A stretch of DNA of 64,000 nt, from assembly GCA_947591245.1 (NCBI GenBank), contig CANQCY010000004.1:1-64000 (forward strand), written 5' to 3'. Under the pieces are notes generated by a model. It was not told the origin of the DNA. It made no database searches and saw nothing but the letters and a program-made list of their open reading frames with translations. The translations under genes and the position numbers were made by a program. Of the stretch, positions 32,563-40,872 are shown one piece after another. The DNA comes from an uncultured Lachnospiraceae bacterium (GTDB taxonomy: Bacteria; Bacillota; Clostridia; Lachnospirales; Lachnospiraceae). Each line of letters begins with the position of its first letter. Position 1 is the stretch's first letter.

Positions 32563-34197
32563 TCATGCGCGCAAATCCAAATTCCTCACGACATCCCTCA
32601 CCTTCAGTACAAATGCGGGCGAAACGGACAACTCGTCGATTCCCATTCTGAGGAACGTCTCCGTCAAATCCGTGTCTGCCGCAAGCTCGCCGCATATGCC
32701 GATCCATGCGCCGTGCTTGTGGGCGTTTTCCGCCGACATCCGGATCAGCCTTAAGATCGCTTCGTGATGGGTGTCGCAAAAGCCTTCCAGCTTTGCATTC
32801 TGCCGGTCGCACGCCAGTGTATACTGCGTCAGGTCGTTTGTTCCCACGCTGAAAAAGTCAACCATAGGCGCAAGCCGGTCGCTGATCAGCGCCGCCGCCG
32901 GCGTCTCTATCATGACGCCAAGCTCCACATTTTCCGAATACTCGATTCCATCCACGCGCAGTCCGCTTTTTACCTCTTCACAAAAATCAAGGATTTTTTC
33001 CAACTCGGATACGCTCGTGATCATCGGAAACATAATGCCGAGATTTCCGTACGCGGACGCACGGTACAACGCCCGCAGCTGCGTTTTGAATATTTCCGGG
33101 CGCGTCAGGCAGATGCGGATCGCTCGGTATCCCATCGCCGGATTCTCTTCGTGTTCAAGCCCGAAATAATCCGCCTTTTTATCTGCGCCGATATCAAGGG
33201 TGCGGATAATCACCTTCTTTCCGGCCATGCTTTCAAGTGCCTTTTTGTATGCGTCAAACTGCTGTTCTTCCGTCGGATAATCATTGCTCTCCAAATACAG
33301 AAATTCACTGCGGAACAGCCCGATTCCGCCCGCGTCATTTAATCTGGCCGCGCCGATATTATCCACGCTTCCGATATTTGCATAAATATTTATCTTCTTT
33401 CCATCCAGCGTGACATTTTCCTTGCCCTTTAGTTCCTCCAGAAGTTTCTTTTTTTCTTCATCTTCCTTCTGCTTCTTCAAAAGACGCTCCGATGTTTCCT
33501 CATCCGGATTAACAAAAATCTCGCCCGTGAAGCCGTCCACGATCGCATCATCGCCATCTTCCAGCGCGTCCAAAAACGCATCGCCCGCACCGATCACAGC
33601 CGGAATATTCATGTTTCTGGCAAGTATCGCCGTGTGGGAATTTGACGATCCGTACGCCGTGACAAATGCCAGAACCATATTTTTGTCCAGCAGCACCGTC
33701 TCGCTGGGGGCGAGATCATCCGCGCAAATGATTACCTTTTCGTTTCCTGCGGCGTTTCCGTTTTCTTCCAAATCAAGATTTCGGATTATACGGTTAGATA
33801 TATCCTTTACATCCGCCGCCCGTTCCCGCATATAGCTATCTTCCATCGAGCTGAACATCTCTGCGAAATGATCCGCCGTGACCGCAACTGCATATTCTGC
33901 GTTTACCTTCTGCGTCTCAATAATATTCCGTATGGATTCGTTGTAATCCTCATCCTCTATCATCATCATATGCGTCTCAAAGATACGGGCATTTTCTTCC
34001 CCCACCTCTTTAAGCGCTTTTTCATAAATTTCCTCGAGCTGTTTTACGGCAGAGGCTTTTGCCTTTGCCAGACGCATGATTTCGCTTTTTGCATCTTCGA
34101 CATGATTGCGTTTGACGGCGACCTCTTTCCTCTTAAAAATAGAAATTTTACCGATTGCAACCGCACCATAAACGCCTTTGCCCGTAAATACTTTCAT
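32563..34197 (-). CDS. ptsI: PTS enzyme I (phosphoenolpyruvate-protein phosphotransferase)
   Basis: About 544 residues. It transfers phosphate from PEP to HPr, the first step of PTS sugar uptake. The active His is in GSSNSHTAILARNMNIPAV; the PEP-binding domain shows LFRSEFLYLE, DIGADKKADYF and FFSVGTNDLTQYTLA. ATG 34197 lies six bases from AAGGAG. It follows the HPr gene by 17 bases, giving the order ptsH-ptsI. The tail is one of the divergent forms (LSVSPAFVLKVRD). Confidence 0.96.
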   Translation of the reverse strand: MKVFTGKGVYGAVAIGKISIFKRKEVAVKRNHVEDAKSEIMRLAKAKASAVKQLEEIYEKALKEVGEENARIFETHMMMIEDEDYNESIRNIIETQKVNAEYAVAVTADHFAEMFSSMEDSYMRERAADVKDISNRIIRNLDLEENGNAAGNEKVIICADDLAPSETVLLDKNMVLAFVTAYGSSNSHTAILARNMNIPAVIGAGDAFLDALEDGDDAIVDGFTGEIFVNPDEETSERLLKKQKEDEEKKKLLEELKGKENVTLDGKKINIYANIGSVDNIGAARLNDAGGIGLFRSEFLYLESNDYPTEEQQFDAYKKALESMAGKKVIIRTLDIGADKKADYFGLEHEENPAMGYRAIRICLTRPEIFKTQLRALYRASAYGNLGIMFPMITSVSELEKILDFCEEVKSGLRVDGIEYSENVELGVMIETPAAALISDRLAPMVDFFSVGTNDLTQYTLACDRQNAKLEGFCDTHHEAILRLIRMSAENAHKHGAWIGICGELAADTDLTETFLRMGIDELSVSPAFVLKVRDVVRNLDLRA

Positions 34198-34214
34198 AAT
34201 ATTCTCCTTTTCCC

Positions 34215-34481
34215 TCATTCTCCAAACCCAGTCTGAAACAGCCCTGATATTTCATCCAGCGCGTCCTGTTCCTCTTTGCCGTCGCATACAATCTCTACTT
34301 CGGAACCGCACTTGATGCCGGCGGACATGATCTGCATTACCGCTTTGGCATTGACGTTCTTCCCGTTTACGTTTAATGTAATGCTGCATTCTTTGTAACC
34401 CGACGCCGCCTTTGCAAGCACGCCTGCCGGCCTCATGTGCAGCCCTTGTTCATTTACAACTGTTATAGTATTAGAAACCAT
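34215..34481 (-). CDS. ptsH: HPr phosphocarrier protein lacking regulatory Ser46
   Basis: 88 residues. The catalytic His is in EQGLHMRPAG, so it can carry phosphate from enzyme I to EII. In Gram-positive HPr the HPrK target is the Ser of KSIMGVMS; here the aligned stretch is KAVMQIMS, with Ala at position 46. It therefore cannot be phosphorylated by HPr kinase and cannot act as the CcpA co-effector in the classical way. ATG 34481 follows GGGAG. It is first in the ptsH-ptsI pair. Another HPr elsewhere may serve catabolite repression. Confidence 0.92.
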   Translation of the reverse strand: MVSNTITVVNEQGLHMRPAGVLAKAASGYKECSITLNVNGKNVNAKAVMQIMSAGIKCGSEVEIVCDGKEEQDALDEISGLFQTGFGE

Positions 34482-34528
34482 GATTTTTATCTCCCTTTCC
34501 ATTTATTTTTTATTGTTTACAAAAACAA

Positions 34529-34557
34529 TTGAACAATACACATTTTTTTGGTATAAT
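34529..34557 (+). promoter_or_regulatory. Promoter of the xylanase gene
   Basis: TTGAAC (34529-34534), 17-bp spacer, TATAAT (34552-34557), 35 bases before the ATG. An inverted repeat ATTGTTT/AAACAAT just upstream (around 34512-34529) lies between the divergent xylanase and ptsH starts and could be an operator. Confidence 0.7.
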
Positions 34558-34592
34558 ATAATTATCATTTTGAAAGGAGGCAGCATAATAAT

Positions 34593-36398
34593 ATGCTTAT
34601 TATGCGCAAAAACATGCAAAGAAAAGCAAAAAAAGCGATTTCAGCTTTTTTGTCTATGGCGCTCGTTTTCACCGTTTGTTCTTCTACACCAAATGCCAAC
34701 GCGGCTCCTAAAATAAAAAAACTGAAATTAAATCAAACCAAAAAGACATTGAAAGTCGGACAGAAATTAAAATTAAAGGTTAAGAAAGTCACACCTTCCA
34801 AAGCAAGCAAAGCGGTAACATGGAAATCCAGCAAAAAATCAGTGGCTTCCGTAACCAAAAAAGGAGTCGTAACCGCAGTATCAAAGGGGACGGCAAAGAT
34901 CACGGCCACCTCTTCCAAGAACAAAAAGGTTAAGGCTACATGTACGATCAAAGTAAAGGAGGCTGCCGCCACTCAAAACACGCCAGCAGCCACCGACCCG
35001 GCGCAGACGGCAACATCTGCTCCGACGGCTGCCGATCCGGCAGCTCCGACAGCTCCGGCAACTTCCGCTCCGGCAGTTACAGATCCGCCGGCTCCGATCG
35101 AGACAGAAAAACCGGGACCGCAATACACGCCGAATATTACTCTTCCCGAGTATGCATTGAGGGATTATGAGGAGAATTTCAGGATCGGAACGGTAGTAAA
35201 TTACGAGAAAACGCAGAATGTCAATTTCACGGCTCTTGCAAAACAGCAATTCAGCGTTGTTTCATTTGAGAACGAAATGAAAAACTACTCCTTGCTCGAT
35301 ACGCAGGCGTCAAAGGACGCTGTGGAACAGACCGGTGACGATTCAACGGTTGTCTGCCGTTTTGAAAGAGCAGACGAGATGGTTGAATGGGCAATAGCAA
35401 ACGACATGAAGGTCCGCGGCCACGTACTGACTTGGATGGGCGGCTCCAATGACGAATACTGCCGTAAGGGTTATGACAAAGCAAACGACTACGTAGACAG
35501 GGAAACGATGTTAAAACGTATTAAAAGCTATGAGGAACAGGTCATTGACCACTTTGCCACAAAGTACCCCGGCACCGTCATCGCATGGGACGTCGTAAAT
35601 GAAGCAATTGACGCGGATCAGCCGGATAATAAGGATACCGGGCTCAATCTTGGATACAGCACGTTTGAGTCAATCATCGGCGGAGGCGGAGAATACATAA
35701 AATACGCCTTCCAGTATGCAAAAGCCGCAGTAGAAAAGACAGGGCAGGAGATTGATCTGTTCTATAACGATTTCAATACATTTACCTCGGATAAGAAAGC
35801 CTGTATCATTGAGCTGATCAATTATCTGAACGAAGACGAACAGCTCCTTGACTGTATGGGAATGGAAGGCTACATTATCCCGGGATGGCCGTCTGAAGCA
35901 GAGTTTGAACAGGCGATGGAAGACTACGCCGAGTGCGGCGTCAAGGTGGGCTGCAACGAAGTTTGTTTCCGTCTGAGCGACCAGTACTGTGCGGACAGCA
36001 AATATAATCCCGATAACAGCGTCAAGACGGGCGAACATGCGGGCGTCACGGACAAGGATATCGAGGATCACGTCACAAGATGCGGAAAGATGTTCTCTGA
36101 CGCATACATTAAATTTGCTAAAAAATATCCCGGAAAGCTCACGAATGTCAGCATATGGGCATTACTTGACCGTCCGGATTTAGAGGAAATCACCCCTGAC
36201 CAGCACTATGATTATTCCATCTATGGAACGCACTCCGGACTGTTCACCGGGATGGTAAACAGGGAAGATCCGACGCCGGATCCCGATAACCCCGGAAAGC
36301 TGCTTACATCATCAGAAAACGTCGCTCCTGATCCGGATGACATGAAAGCGAAGGACGAATTCTATGCCGTCATCAAAGCATTGCAGGAAGCGCAGTAA
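34593..36398 (+). CDS. Secreted GH10 endo-xylanase with Big_2 domain
   Basis: 601 residues. A signal peptide with a cleavage-like ANA region (~30-38) is followed by a Big_2 Ig-like domain (~43-125, ending KVKATCTIKV), an Ala/Pro/Thr linker (~130-180) and a GH10 barrel. Acid/base Glu is in WDVVNEAID; the nucleophile Glu is in VGCNEVCF; FENEMK is the substrate-binding strand. RGHVLTWMGG has Met where most GH10 have His, and the tail motif is WALLDRPD instead of WGxxDxxSW, so it is a divergent member. Secreted, it would cut xylan backbones. A strong promoter and a terminator make it monocistronic. Confidence 0.88.
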   Translation: MLIMRKNMQRKAKKAISAFLSMALVFTVCSSTPNANAAPKIKKLKLNQTKKTLKVGQKLKLKVKKVTPSKASKAVTWKSSKKSVASVTKKGVVTAVSKGTAKITATSSKNKKVKATCTIKVKEAAATQNTPAATDPAQTATSAPTAADPAAPTAPATSAPAVTDPPAPIETEKPGPQYTPNITLPEYALRDYEENFRIGTVVNYEKTQNVNFTALAKQQFSVVSFENEMKNYSLLDTQASKDAVEQTGDDSTVVCRFERADEMVEWAIANDMKVRGHVLTWMGGSNDEYCRKGYDKANDYVDRETMLKRIKSYEEQVIDHFATKYPGTVIAWDVVNEAIDADQPDNKDTGLNLGYSTFESIIGGGGEYIKYAFQYAKAAVEKTGQEIDLFYNDFNTFTSDKKACIIELINYLNEDEQLLDCMGMEGYIIPGWPSEAEFEQAMEDYAECGVKVGCNEVCFRLSDQYCADSKYNPDNSVKTGEHAGVTDKDIEDHVTRCGKMFSDAYIKFAKKYPGKLTNVSIWALLDRPDLEEITPDQHYDYSIYGTHSGLFTGMVNREDPTPDPDNPGKLLTSSENVAPDPDDMKAKDEFYAVIKALQEAQ

Positions 36399-36445
36399 GC
36401 ATAATCCGTAATGATTTAAATTTTCTTGAATCAATACATCAAAAT

Positions 36446-36483
36446 AAGGCCATGCGGGATTTGATCCCAGCATGGCCTTGTTT
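36446..36483 (+). terminator. Terminator after the xylanase gene
   Basis: AAGGCCATGC and GCATGGCCTT form a perfect 10-bp stem with an inner GGAT/ATCC pairing, followed by G and TTTT. The minus strand also has T-rich sequence after the stem, so it may also end the lysC operon coming the other way. Confidence 0.85.
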
Positions 36484-36560
36484 TGCGCGGAAGGCGTAAG
36501 CCATGGCGCCGCCCGCGAACGCGAGGAACCCGCAAAGCGCGTTTCTCATCGTTTAACGAT
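36482..36560 (+). repeat. Dispersed ~78-bp repeat, copy 1
   Basis: Starts at the T-run of the xylanase terminator with TTTGCGCGGAAGGC and ends with the palindrome ATCGTTTAACGAT. It matches, at roughly four of five positions, the reverse complement of 56032-56107. Both copies share GGCGCCGCCCGCG, GCAAAGCGCGTT and an imperfect hairpin in the second half. Confidence 0.75.
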
Positions 36561-36591
36561 CTTTCGCTGCTATTGCTATTCACGCAACATC

Positions 36592-37797
36592 TTAAAAATC
36601 AAACTCTTCATGTACGGCGTTCACCGCCTTCTCAGTATCGGCGCGGTCGATCAACACGGTAACGCGGATTTCCGACGTCGAAATCTGCTGAATATTTACA
36701 TTTGCATCAAACAGCGCCTCGAACATTCTTGCCGCCACGCCCGGATTCGTCTGCATTCCGGCGCCCACGATGGATACCTTCGATACATTCCGGTTTACTT
36801 TTACATCCTGGCATTTCAGGCTGCCGCTGCGGTGCCTCTCTACTGTCTCCACCGCCACATCCGCCATATCCTCTGTCACGGTAAAACTGATATCCTTTGT
36901 ATTGCCGCGTCCGATCGACTGCAGAATCATGTCTACATTTACATTGTGATTCGCAAGATGGCGGAACAGCTTAAATGCTACACCCGGCTGATCTTCCAGT
37001 CCTACCAGCGCAATCCGTACTACATTTTCATCACTTGCCACTCCGCTTACGAGCATTTTTTCCATTTTTACTTCCTCCTTAACTATCGTGCCCTCGGATG
37101 TATTCAGGCTGGAACGCACAACCAGCTGTACTCCGTATTTTTTCGCCATCTCTACCGAACGATTGTGAAGAACTCCGGCGCCGAGACTTGCGAGCTCAAG
37201 CATTTCATCGTACGTGATTTCTTCCAGTTTCTTCGCATCCTTCACAATTCGCGGATCTGCGGTAAACACTCCATCCACGTCCGTATAAATCTCGCAGGCG
37301 TCCGCATGAAGCGCCGCTGCGAGCGCAACCGCAGTCGTATCCGATCCTCCCCTGCCGAGCGTCGTGTAATCATCATATTTATCGATTCCCTGAAATCCTG
37401 TCACAATGACAATCTTGCGCTGCTCCAGCTCATGCCGTATACGATCGCGGTCAATCTTCGTCAGCCTTGCATTTCCCGATACAGCGGTCGTACGCATTGC
37501 CACCTGAAACGCGTTGAGGGAAATCGCCGGAACGCCGAGCGAATGCATCGCCATCGCCATAAGCGACACCGACGTCTGCTCCCCCGTGGTAAGCAGCATA
37601 TCAAGCTCGCGTTTGGAGGCGTTTGGATTGATATCCTCTGCCATCTGCAGAAGCACATCCGTCTGCTTTCCCATTGCGGACAATACGACAATTACATCGT
37701 TTCCTTTTCTATATTCCTCGATACAGCGGTTTGCCACATTAAAGATACGTTCTTTATTGGCAACAGATGTCCCGCCAAATTTTTTTACTACTAACAT
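36592..37797 (-). CDS. lysC: Aspartate kinase
   Basis: About 401 residues. It phosphorylates aspartate, the entry to lysine, threonine and methionine synthesis. KKFGGTSVAN is the N-terminal signature, TTLGRGGSDTTAVALAAALHA the nucleotide site, and two ACT domains follow (LVGLEDQPGVAFKLF; IVGAGMQTNPGVAARMF), the site of amino-acid feedback. ATG 37797 is nine bases from AAGGAG. It ends the leftward run hom-apgM-lysC. The two-ACT architecture fits a Lys- and/or Thr-sensitive enzyme; which one cannot be read directly. Confidence 0.95.
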   Translation of the reverse strand: MLVVKKFGGTSVANKERIFNVANRCIEEYRKGNDVIVVLSAMGKQTDVLLQMAEDINPNASKRELDMLLTTGEQTSVSLMAMAMHSLGVPAISLNAFQVAMRTTAVSGNARLTKIDRDRIRHELEQRKIVIVTGFQGIDKYDDYTTLGRGGSDTTAVALAAALHADACEIYTDVDGVFTADPRIVKDAKKLEEITYDEMLELASLGAGVLHNRSVEMAKKYGVQLVVRSSLNTSEGTIVKEEVKMEKMLVSGVASDENVVRIALVGLEDQPGVAFKLFRHLANHNVNVDMILQSIGRGNTKDISFTVTEDMADVAVETVERHRSGSLKCQDVKVNRNVSKVSIVGAGMQTNPGVAARMFEALFDANVNIQQISTSEIRVTVLIDRADTEKAVNAVHEEFDF

Positions 37798-37810
37798 ATT
37801 CATTTTCTCC

Positions 37811-39010
37811 TTATTTAAGCAGCTCGCGAATCAGCATATATCCTTTCTCAAAATAATTTCCGCTTTCCTTCGCTTCCTTTTCATTGTATTTCCATGTATT
37901 TTCCTGTTTCTCCGTACTGTCATACAGCAGATATGGAACAGGCTCGCTCGAATGCGTACGGGTACGGATCGGCGTCGGATGATCCGGCATGACAAGCATC
38001 CGGAAATCCTGCCCCGTCTGTTTCATGCTCTCAAATACCGGGCCGATTATCCTGCCATCCAGATATTCAATCGCTTTTACCTTTCTCTCGACGCTTCCCT
38101 GATGTCCCATCTCGTCCGGCGCTTCCACATGGATATATACAAAATCGCTGCCTCCCTCCGTCAGCGTTTTCACTGCCGCCGCCGCTTTTCCCTCATAATT
38201 CGTTTCCAGCGTTCCGTCTGCGCCTTCAACTTCTATATTTTGCATTTCTGCGCCTACGGCAATTCCCTTCAGAAGGTCAACTGCAGATATCATTGCGCCT
38301 TTCTTTCCAAATTTCCCCTCGAATGAGTCCAGCGCCGGTTTCGTCCCGGCTCCCCAAAACCAAATTGAATTTGCTTTATTTAATCCCTTTTTCGCACGTT
38401 CAATATTGATCGGATGCTCATTCAATATCTCGTAGCTTCTCTTCATTTTCTTCCTGAGTATTTCATCCTGCGGAAGATAATCTCCGATCGCCTTTCCCAA
38501 AATATCATGAGGCGGCGTCAGTTCAGCCGCATCGCCGTTTTTCCAAATCGTACAGTGGCGGTAGCTCGTTCCCACATAAAACTGATACTCGCCGTCCTCA
38601 AGCTCTTTCCGCACGGCATCGAGAAGCGCTGCCGCATCCTCTGTGGAAATCTCGCCGCTGCTGTGGTCAATCATCTTTTTCTGCTCATATGGCAGTCCGT
38701 CATCCGAAACCGTCACAAGATTGCAGCGGATTGCAATATCGTTATCCTCCATCTCCACGCCGATGCTCAATGCCTCCAGCGGCGAACGGCCGGTGTAATA
38801 CTGATTCGGATCATATCCGAGCACTGCCAGATTCGCCGTATCGCTGCCCGGCTTCATTCCGTCCGGAATCGTTTTTGCAAGCCCGATGTCTGACTCTTTG
38901 GCGATTTTATCCATGTATGGGGTTTTGGCGTACTCTAACGGCGTTTTGCCCCCAAGCTCTTCCAGCGGCTCATCTGCCATCCCATCCCCCAGAACAATAA
39001 TATACTTCAT
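37811..39010 (-). CDS. ApgM-type phosphoglycerate mutase-like protein (possible homoserine kinase)
   Basis: 399 residues of the alkaline-phosphatase superfamily, ApgM/COG3635 branch. Metal and substrate motifs: VLGDGMAD with the nucleophile-type site at GSDTANLAVLGYDP, GRSPLEALSIG, YIHVEAPDEMGHQG and VMPDHPTPIRTRTHS. The family is named for cofactor-independent phosphoglycerate mutase. Here it sits between homoserine dehydrogenase and aspartate kinase, with no thrB or thrC-type gene nearby; members of this branch have been proposed to be homoserine kinases in such contexts. I therefore favour a threonine-pathway role, as inference. Confidence 0.85.
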   Translation of the reverse strand: MKYIIVLGDGMADEPLEELGGKTPLEYAKTPYMDKIAKESDIGLAKTIPDGMKPGSDTANLAVLGYDPNQYYTGRSPLEALSIGVEMEDNDIAIRCNLVTVSDDGLPYEQKKMIDHSSGEISTEDAAALLDAVRKELEDGEYQFYVGTSYRHCTIWKNGDAAELTPPHDILGKAIGDYLPQDEILRKKMKRSYEILNEHPINIERAKKGLNKANSIWFWGAGTKPALDSFEGKFGKKGAMISAVDLLKGIAVGAEMQNIEVEGADGTLETNYEGKAAAAVKTLTEGGSDFVYIHVEAPDEMGHQGSVERKVKAIEYLDGRIIGPVFESMKQTGQDFRMLVMPDHPTPIRTRTHSSEPVPYLLYDSTEKQENTWKYNEKEAKESGNYFEKGYMLIRELLK

Positions 39011-39044
39011 CGTTACCCATTACCTCTTTCCCATATAAACAACA

Positions 39045-40247
39045 CTATGATTGTACCCGAATTCTCGTGATTAAAGTCGTAAACTGTTTTGCTTTTTCCG
39101 CAAACGTCTTTTCCTGCAGCGGAGAGGTAATAAATCCGCATTCCCCGGCAATACCAGCATCAATCATTTCTACGCCGCCGAACTGCTCGGCAATCTTGCT
39201 TTTTTCTGATTCTCCGACACGGACGAAGAAACGGTTCTCCATCTCGTCCACCGGCGTGATTTCCAATTTATCCTTACTCCATGTGATCGGAACATGCTCG
39301 CCCTGATGCTTCACCGCCGCTACCACATCTGCCGCAACTGCGCTCGCTGTCGGAAGCTTGCCGGCGCCCGCCCCATAGAACATCACGTCGCCAAGCATGT
39401 TTCCCGTCACAGAAATACCGTTAAATACGCCATTGACACTGTACAGCGGATGATCTGAGCCAACCATTCTCGGCGCTACCATCGCATATACATGATCTCC
39501 GACTTTTTTACTCGTTCCGAAAATCTTAATGGCGGAATTTACTTTCTTTGCATATGTAAAATCCTCTGCAGTGATTTTCGTAATGCCTTCCGTATATATA
39601 TCCTCGTAATCGACCTGCTTTCCATAAGCGAGCGACGTCAAAATTGCAATTTTCCGACAAGCATCGTAGCCTTCCACATCCGCGGTCGGATCCTTTTCCG
39701 CATAGCCGAGCTCCTGAGCCTCTTTCAGGACATCGGCAAAATCCAAACCCTGCTCGGACATTTTTGTCAAAATAAAATTTGTCGTACCGTTTAAAATCCC
39801 ATTGATCTCTTCAATCTCATCTGCCGTTATACACTGGTTGATCGGACGTATAATGGGAATGCCGCCTCCCACGCTCGCCTCAAAAAAGAAATTTACCTTC
39901 TTTTCTGCCGCAATCTGAATAAGCTCAGCCCCATGCGCCGCCACCAGCTCTTTATTCGACGTACACACGCTTTTCCCTTTCAGCAATGCCGTCTTTACAA
40001 AGTCATAAGCCGGCTTCGTGCCTCCCATTGTCTCCACGACCACGCCGATCTCATCATCCTCTGCGATCACCGAATAATCGTGCACAAGTATATCCTGAAC
40101 CGGATCTCCGAAGAAATCCCTCAGATCCAACACATATTTAACCTCTACCGTTTCTCCTGAACGTTTGGCAATGCTTCCGGCATTTGTATTGATAACCTCA
40201 ACTACGCCGGATCCGATCGTACCATAACCTAATACTGCGATTTTCAT
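39045..40247 (-). CDS. hom: Homoserine dehydrogenase
   Basis: 400 residues. It reduces aspartate semialdehyde to homoserine with NAD(P)H. The N-terminal Rossmann motif is VLGYGTIGSGVVEVI; GILNGTTNFILTKM and GYAEKDPTADVEGYDACRKIAIL are the family signatures; a C-terminal ACT domain (FFVRVGESEKSKIAEQF) indicates feedback control. Its ATG overlaps the cheW stop by four bases (ATGA), so it is translationally coupled to a chemotaxis-type gene, an odd pairing. apgM and lysC follow. Confidence 0.95.
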   Translation of the reverse strand: MKIAVLGYGTIGSGVVEVINTNAGSIAKRSGETVEVKYVLDLRDFFGDPVQDILVHDYSVIAEDDEIGVVVETMGGTKPAYDFVKTALLKGKSVCTSNKELVAAHGAELIQIAAEKKVNFFFEASVGGGIPIIRPINQCITADEIEEINGILNGTTNFILTKMSEQGLDFADVLKEAQELGYAEKDPTADVEGYDACRKIAILTSLAYGKQVDYEDIYTEGITKITAEDFTYAKKVNSAIKIFGTSKKVGDHVYAMVAPRMVGSDHPLYSVNGVFNGISVTGNMLGDVMFYGAGAGKLPTASAVAADVVAAVKHQGEHVPITWSKDKLEITPVDEMENRFFVRVGESEKSKIAEQFGGVEMIDAGIAGECGFITSPLQEKTFAEKAKQFTTLITRIRVQS

Positions 40248-40846
40248 AAAACACCTGACCTTTCCTGCTTTTCGTCTTCGCGGTTTTCATCTTCGCGGTT
40301 TTCATCTTCGCGGCTTTCGTCCTCCGCCTGATCCTCTTCCTCTTCTTCTTCCTCTTCCTCTTCTTTCTCTGTCTTGGTAAAGTCTGTTTCCCGTATGCTT
40401 TTTACCTGTTCATCCGTAAAAAGCTCTCCCGGCTGAATTACGACTACCAGTTTATCGTCCTTGCGGATAATAAAATCCAGGAAATCCGTGCCCTTCGTTC
40501 TCGTCATCTGGGGCACCGGCTGCACATCCCCTCCCTCTGCCCGAAACACATTTTCCACGCCGTCTACGATACAGGCAAGCGTTCCCGCTTTTGTCCTGAG
40601 AAGCAAAAGCTTCCTCTTCTCCACCGCGCCAACCGGCTGTCCGTCTGGTTTCTTAGCCGGAAGCCCGATTATACGGTTAATATCAAAAACCGGAATAACT
40701 GCGCCGCGAATTTCTACCGTTCCGAGTATAAAATCAGGCGCATCCGCCAACGGCTGTACCTCCTGAAATGTTTCGAGGCTCTGCATGCCGCCGATTTCGA
40801 TTCCATACTTCTTTCCGCTTATTGTAAAAACAATGACCTCTTTCAC
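40244..40846 (-). CDS. cheW: CheW-like coupling protein with acidic repeat tail
   Basis: About 200 residues. The first ~140 form a CheW domain: TISGKKYGIEIGGMQSLE, GTVEIRGAVIPVFDINRIIGLP and TLACIVDGVENVFR. CheW links chemoreceptors to the CheA kinase. The C-terminal ~45 residues are an extremely acidic run of Glu followed by EDENR repeats encoded by a 15-bp tandem repeat. GTG 40846 is six bases from AAGGTG. It lies between prfB and hom; no cheA or receptor is in the window. The stop overlaps the hom start. Confidence 0.88.
   Translation of the reverse strand: MKEVIVFTISGKKYGIEIGGMQSLETFQEVQPLADAPDFILGTVEIRGAVIPVFDINRIIGLPAKKPDGQPVGAVEKRKLLLLRTKAGTLACIVDGVENVFRAEGGDVQPVPQMTRTKGTDFLDFIIRKDDKLVVVIQPGELFTDEQVKSIRETDFTKTEKEEEEEEEEEEDQAEDESREDENREDENREDEKQERSGVL
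40269..40328 (-). repeat. 15-bp tandem repeat in the cheW tail
   Basis: Four units of 15 bp (40269-40328), two identical and two diverged, in frame, encoding copies of a charged ESRED/ENRED pentapeptide. Slippage would change the tail by multiples of five residues. Confidence 0.85.
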
Positions 40847-40872
40847 TTTAATCACCTTGCCCTTTCCGGCAG

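Noticed and set aside
36472-37794. 440-codon plus-strand ORF
   Set aside because: Antisense shadow of lysC; repetitive basic composition without domains.
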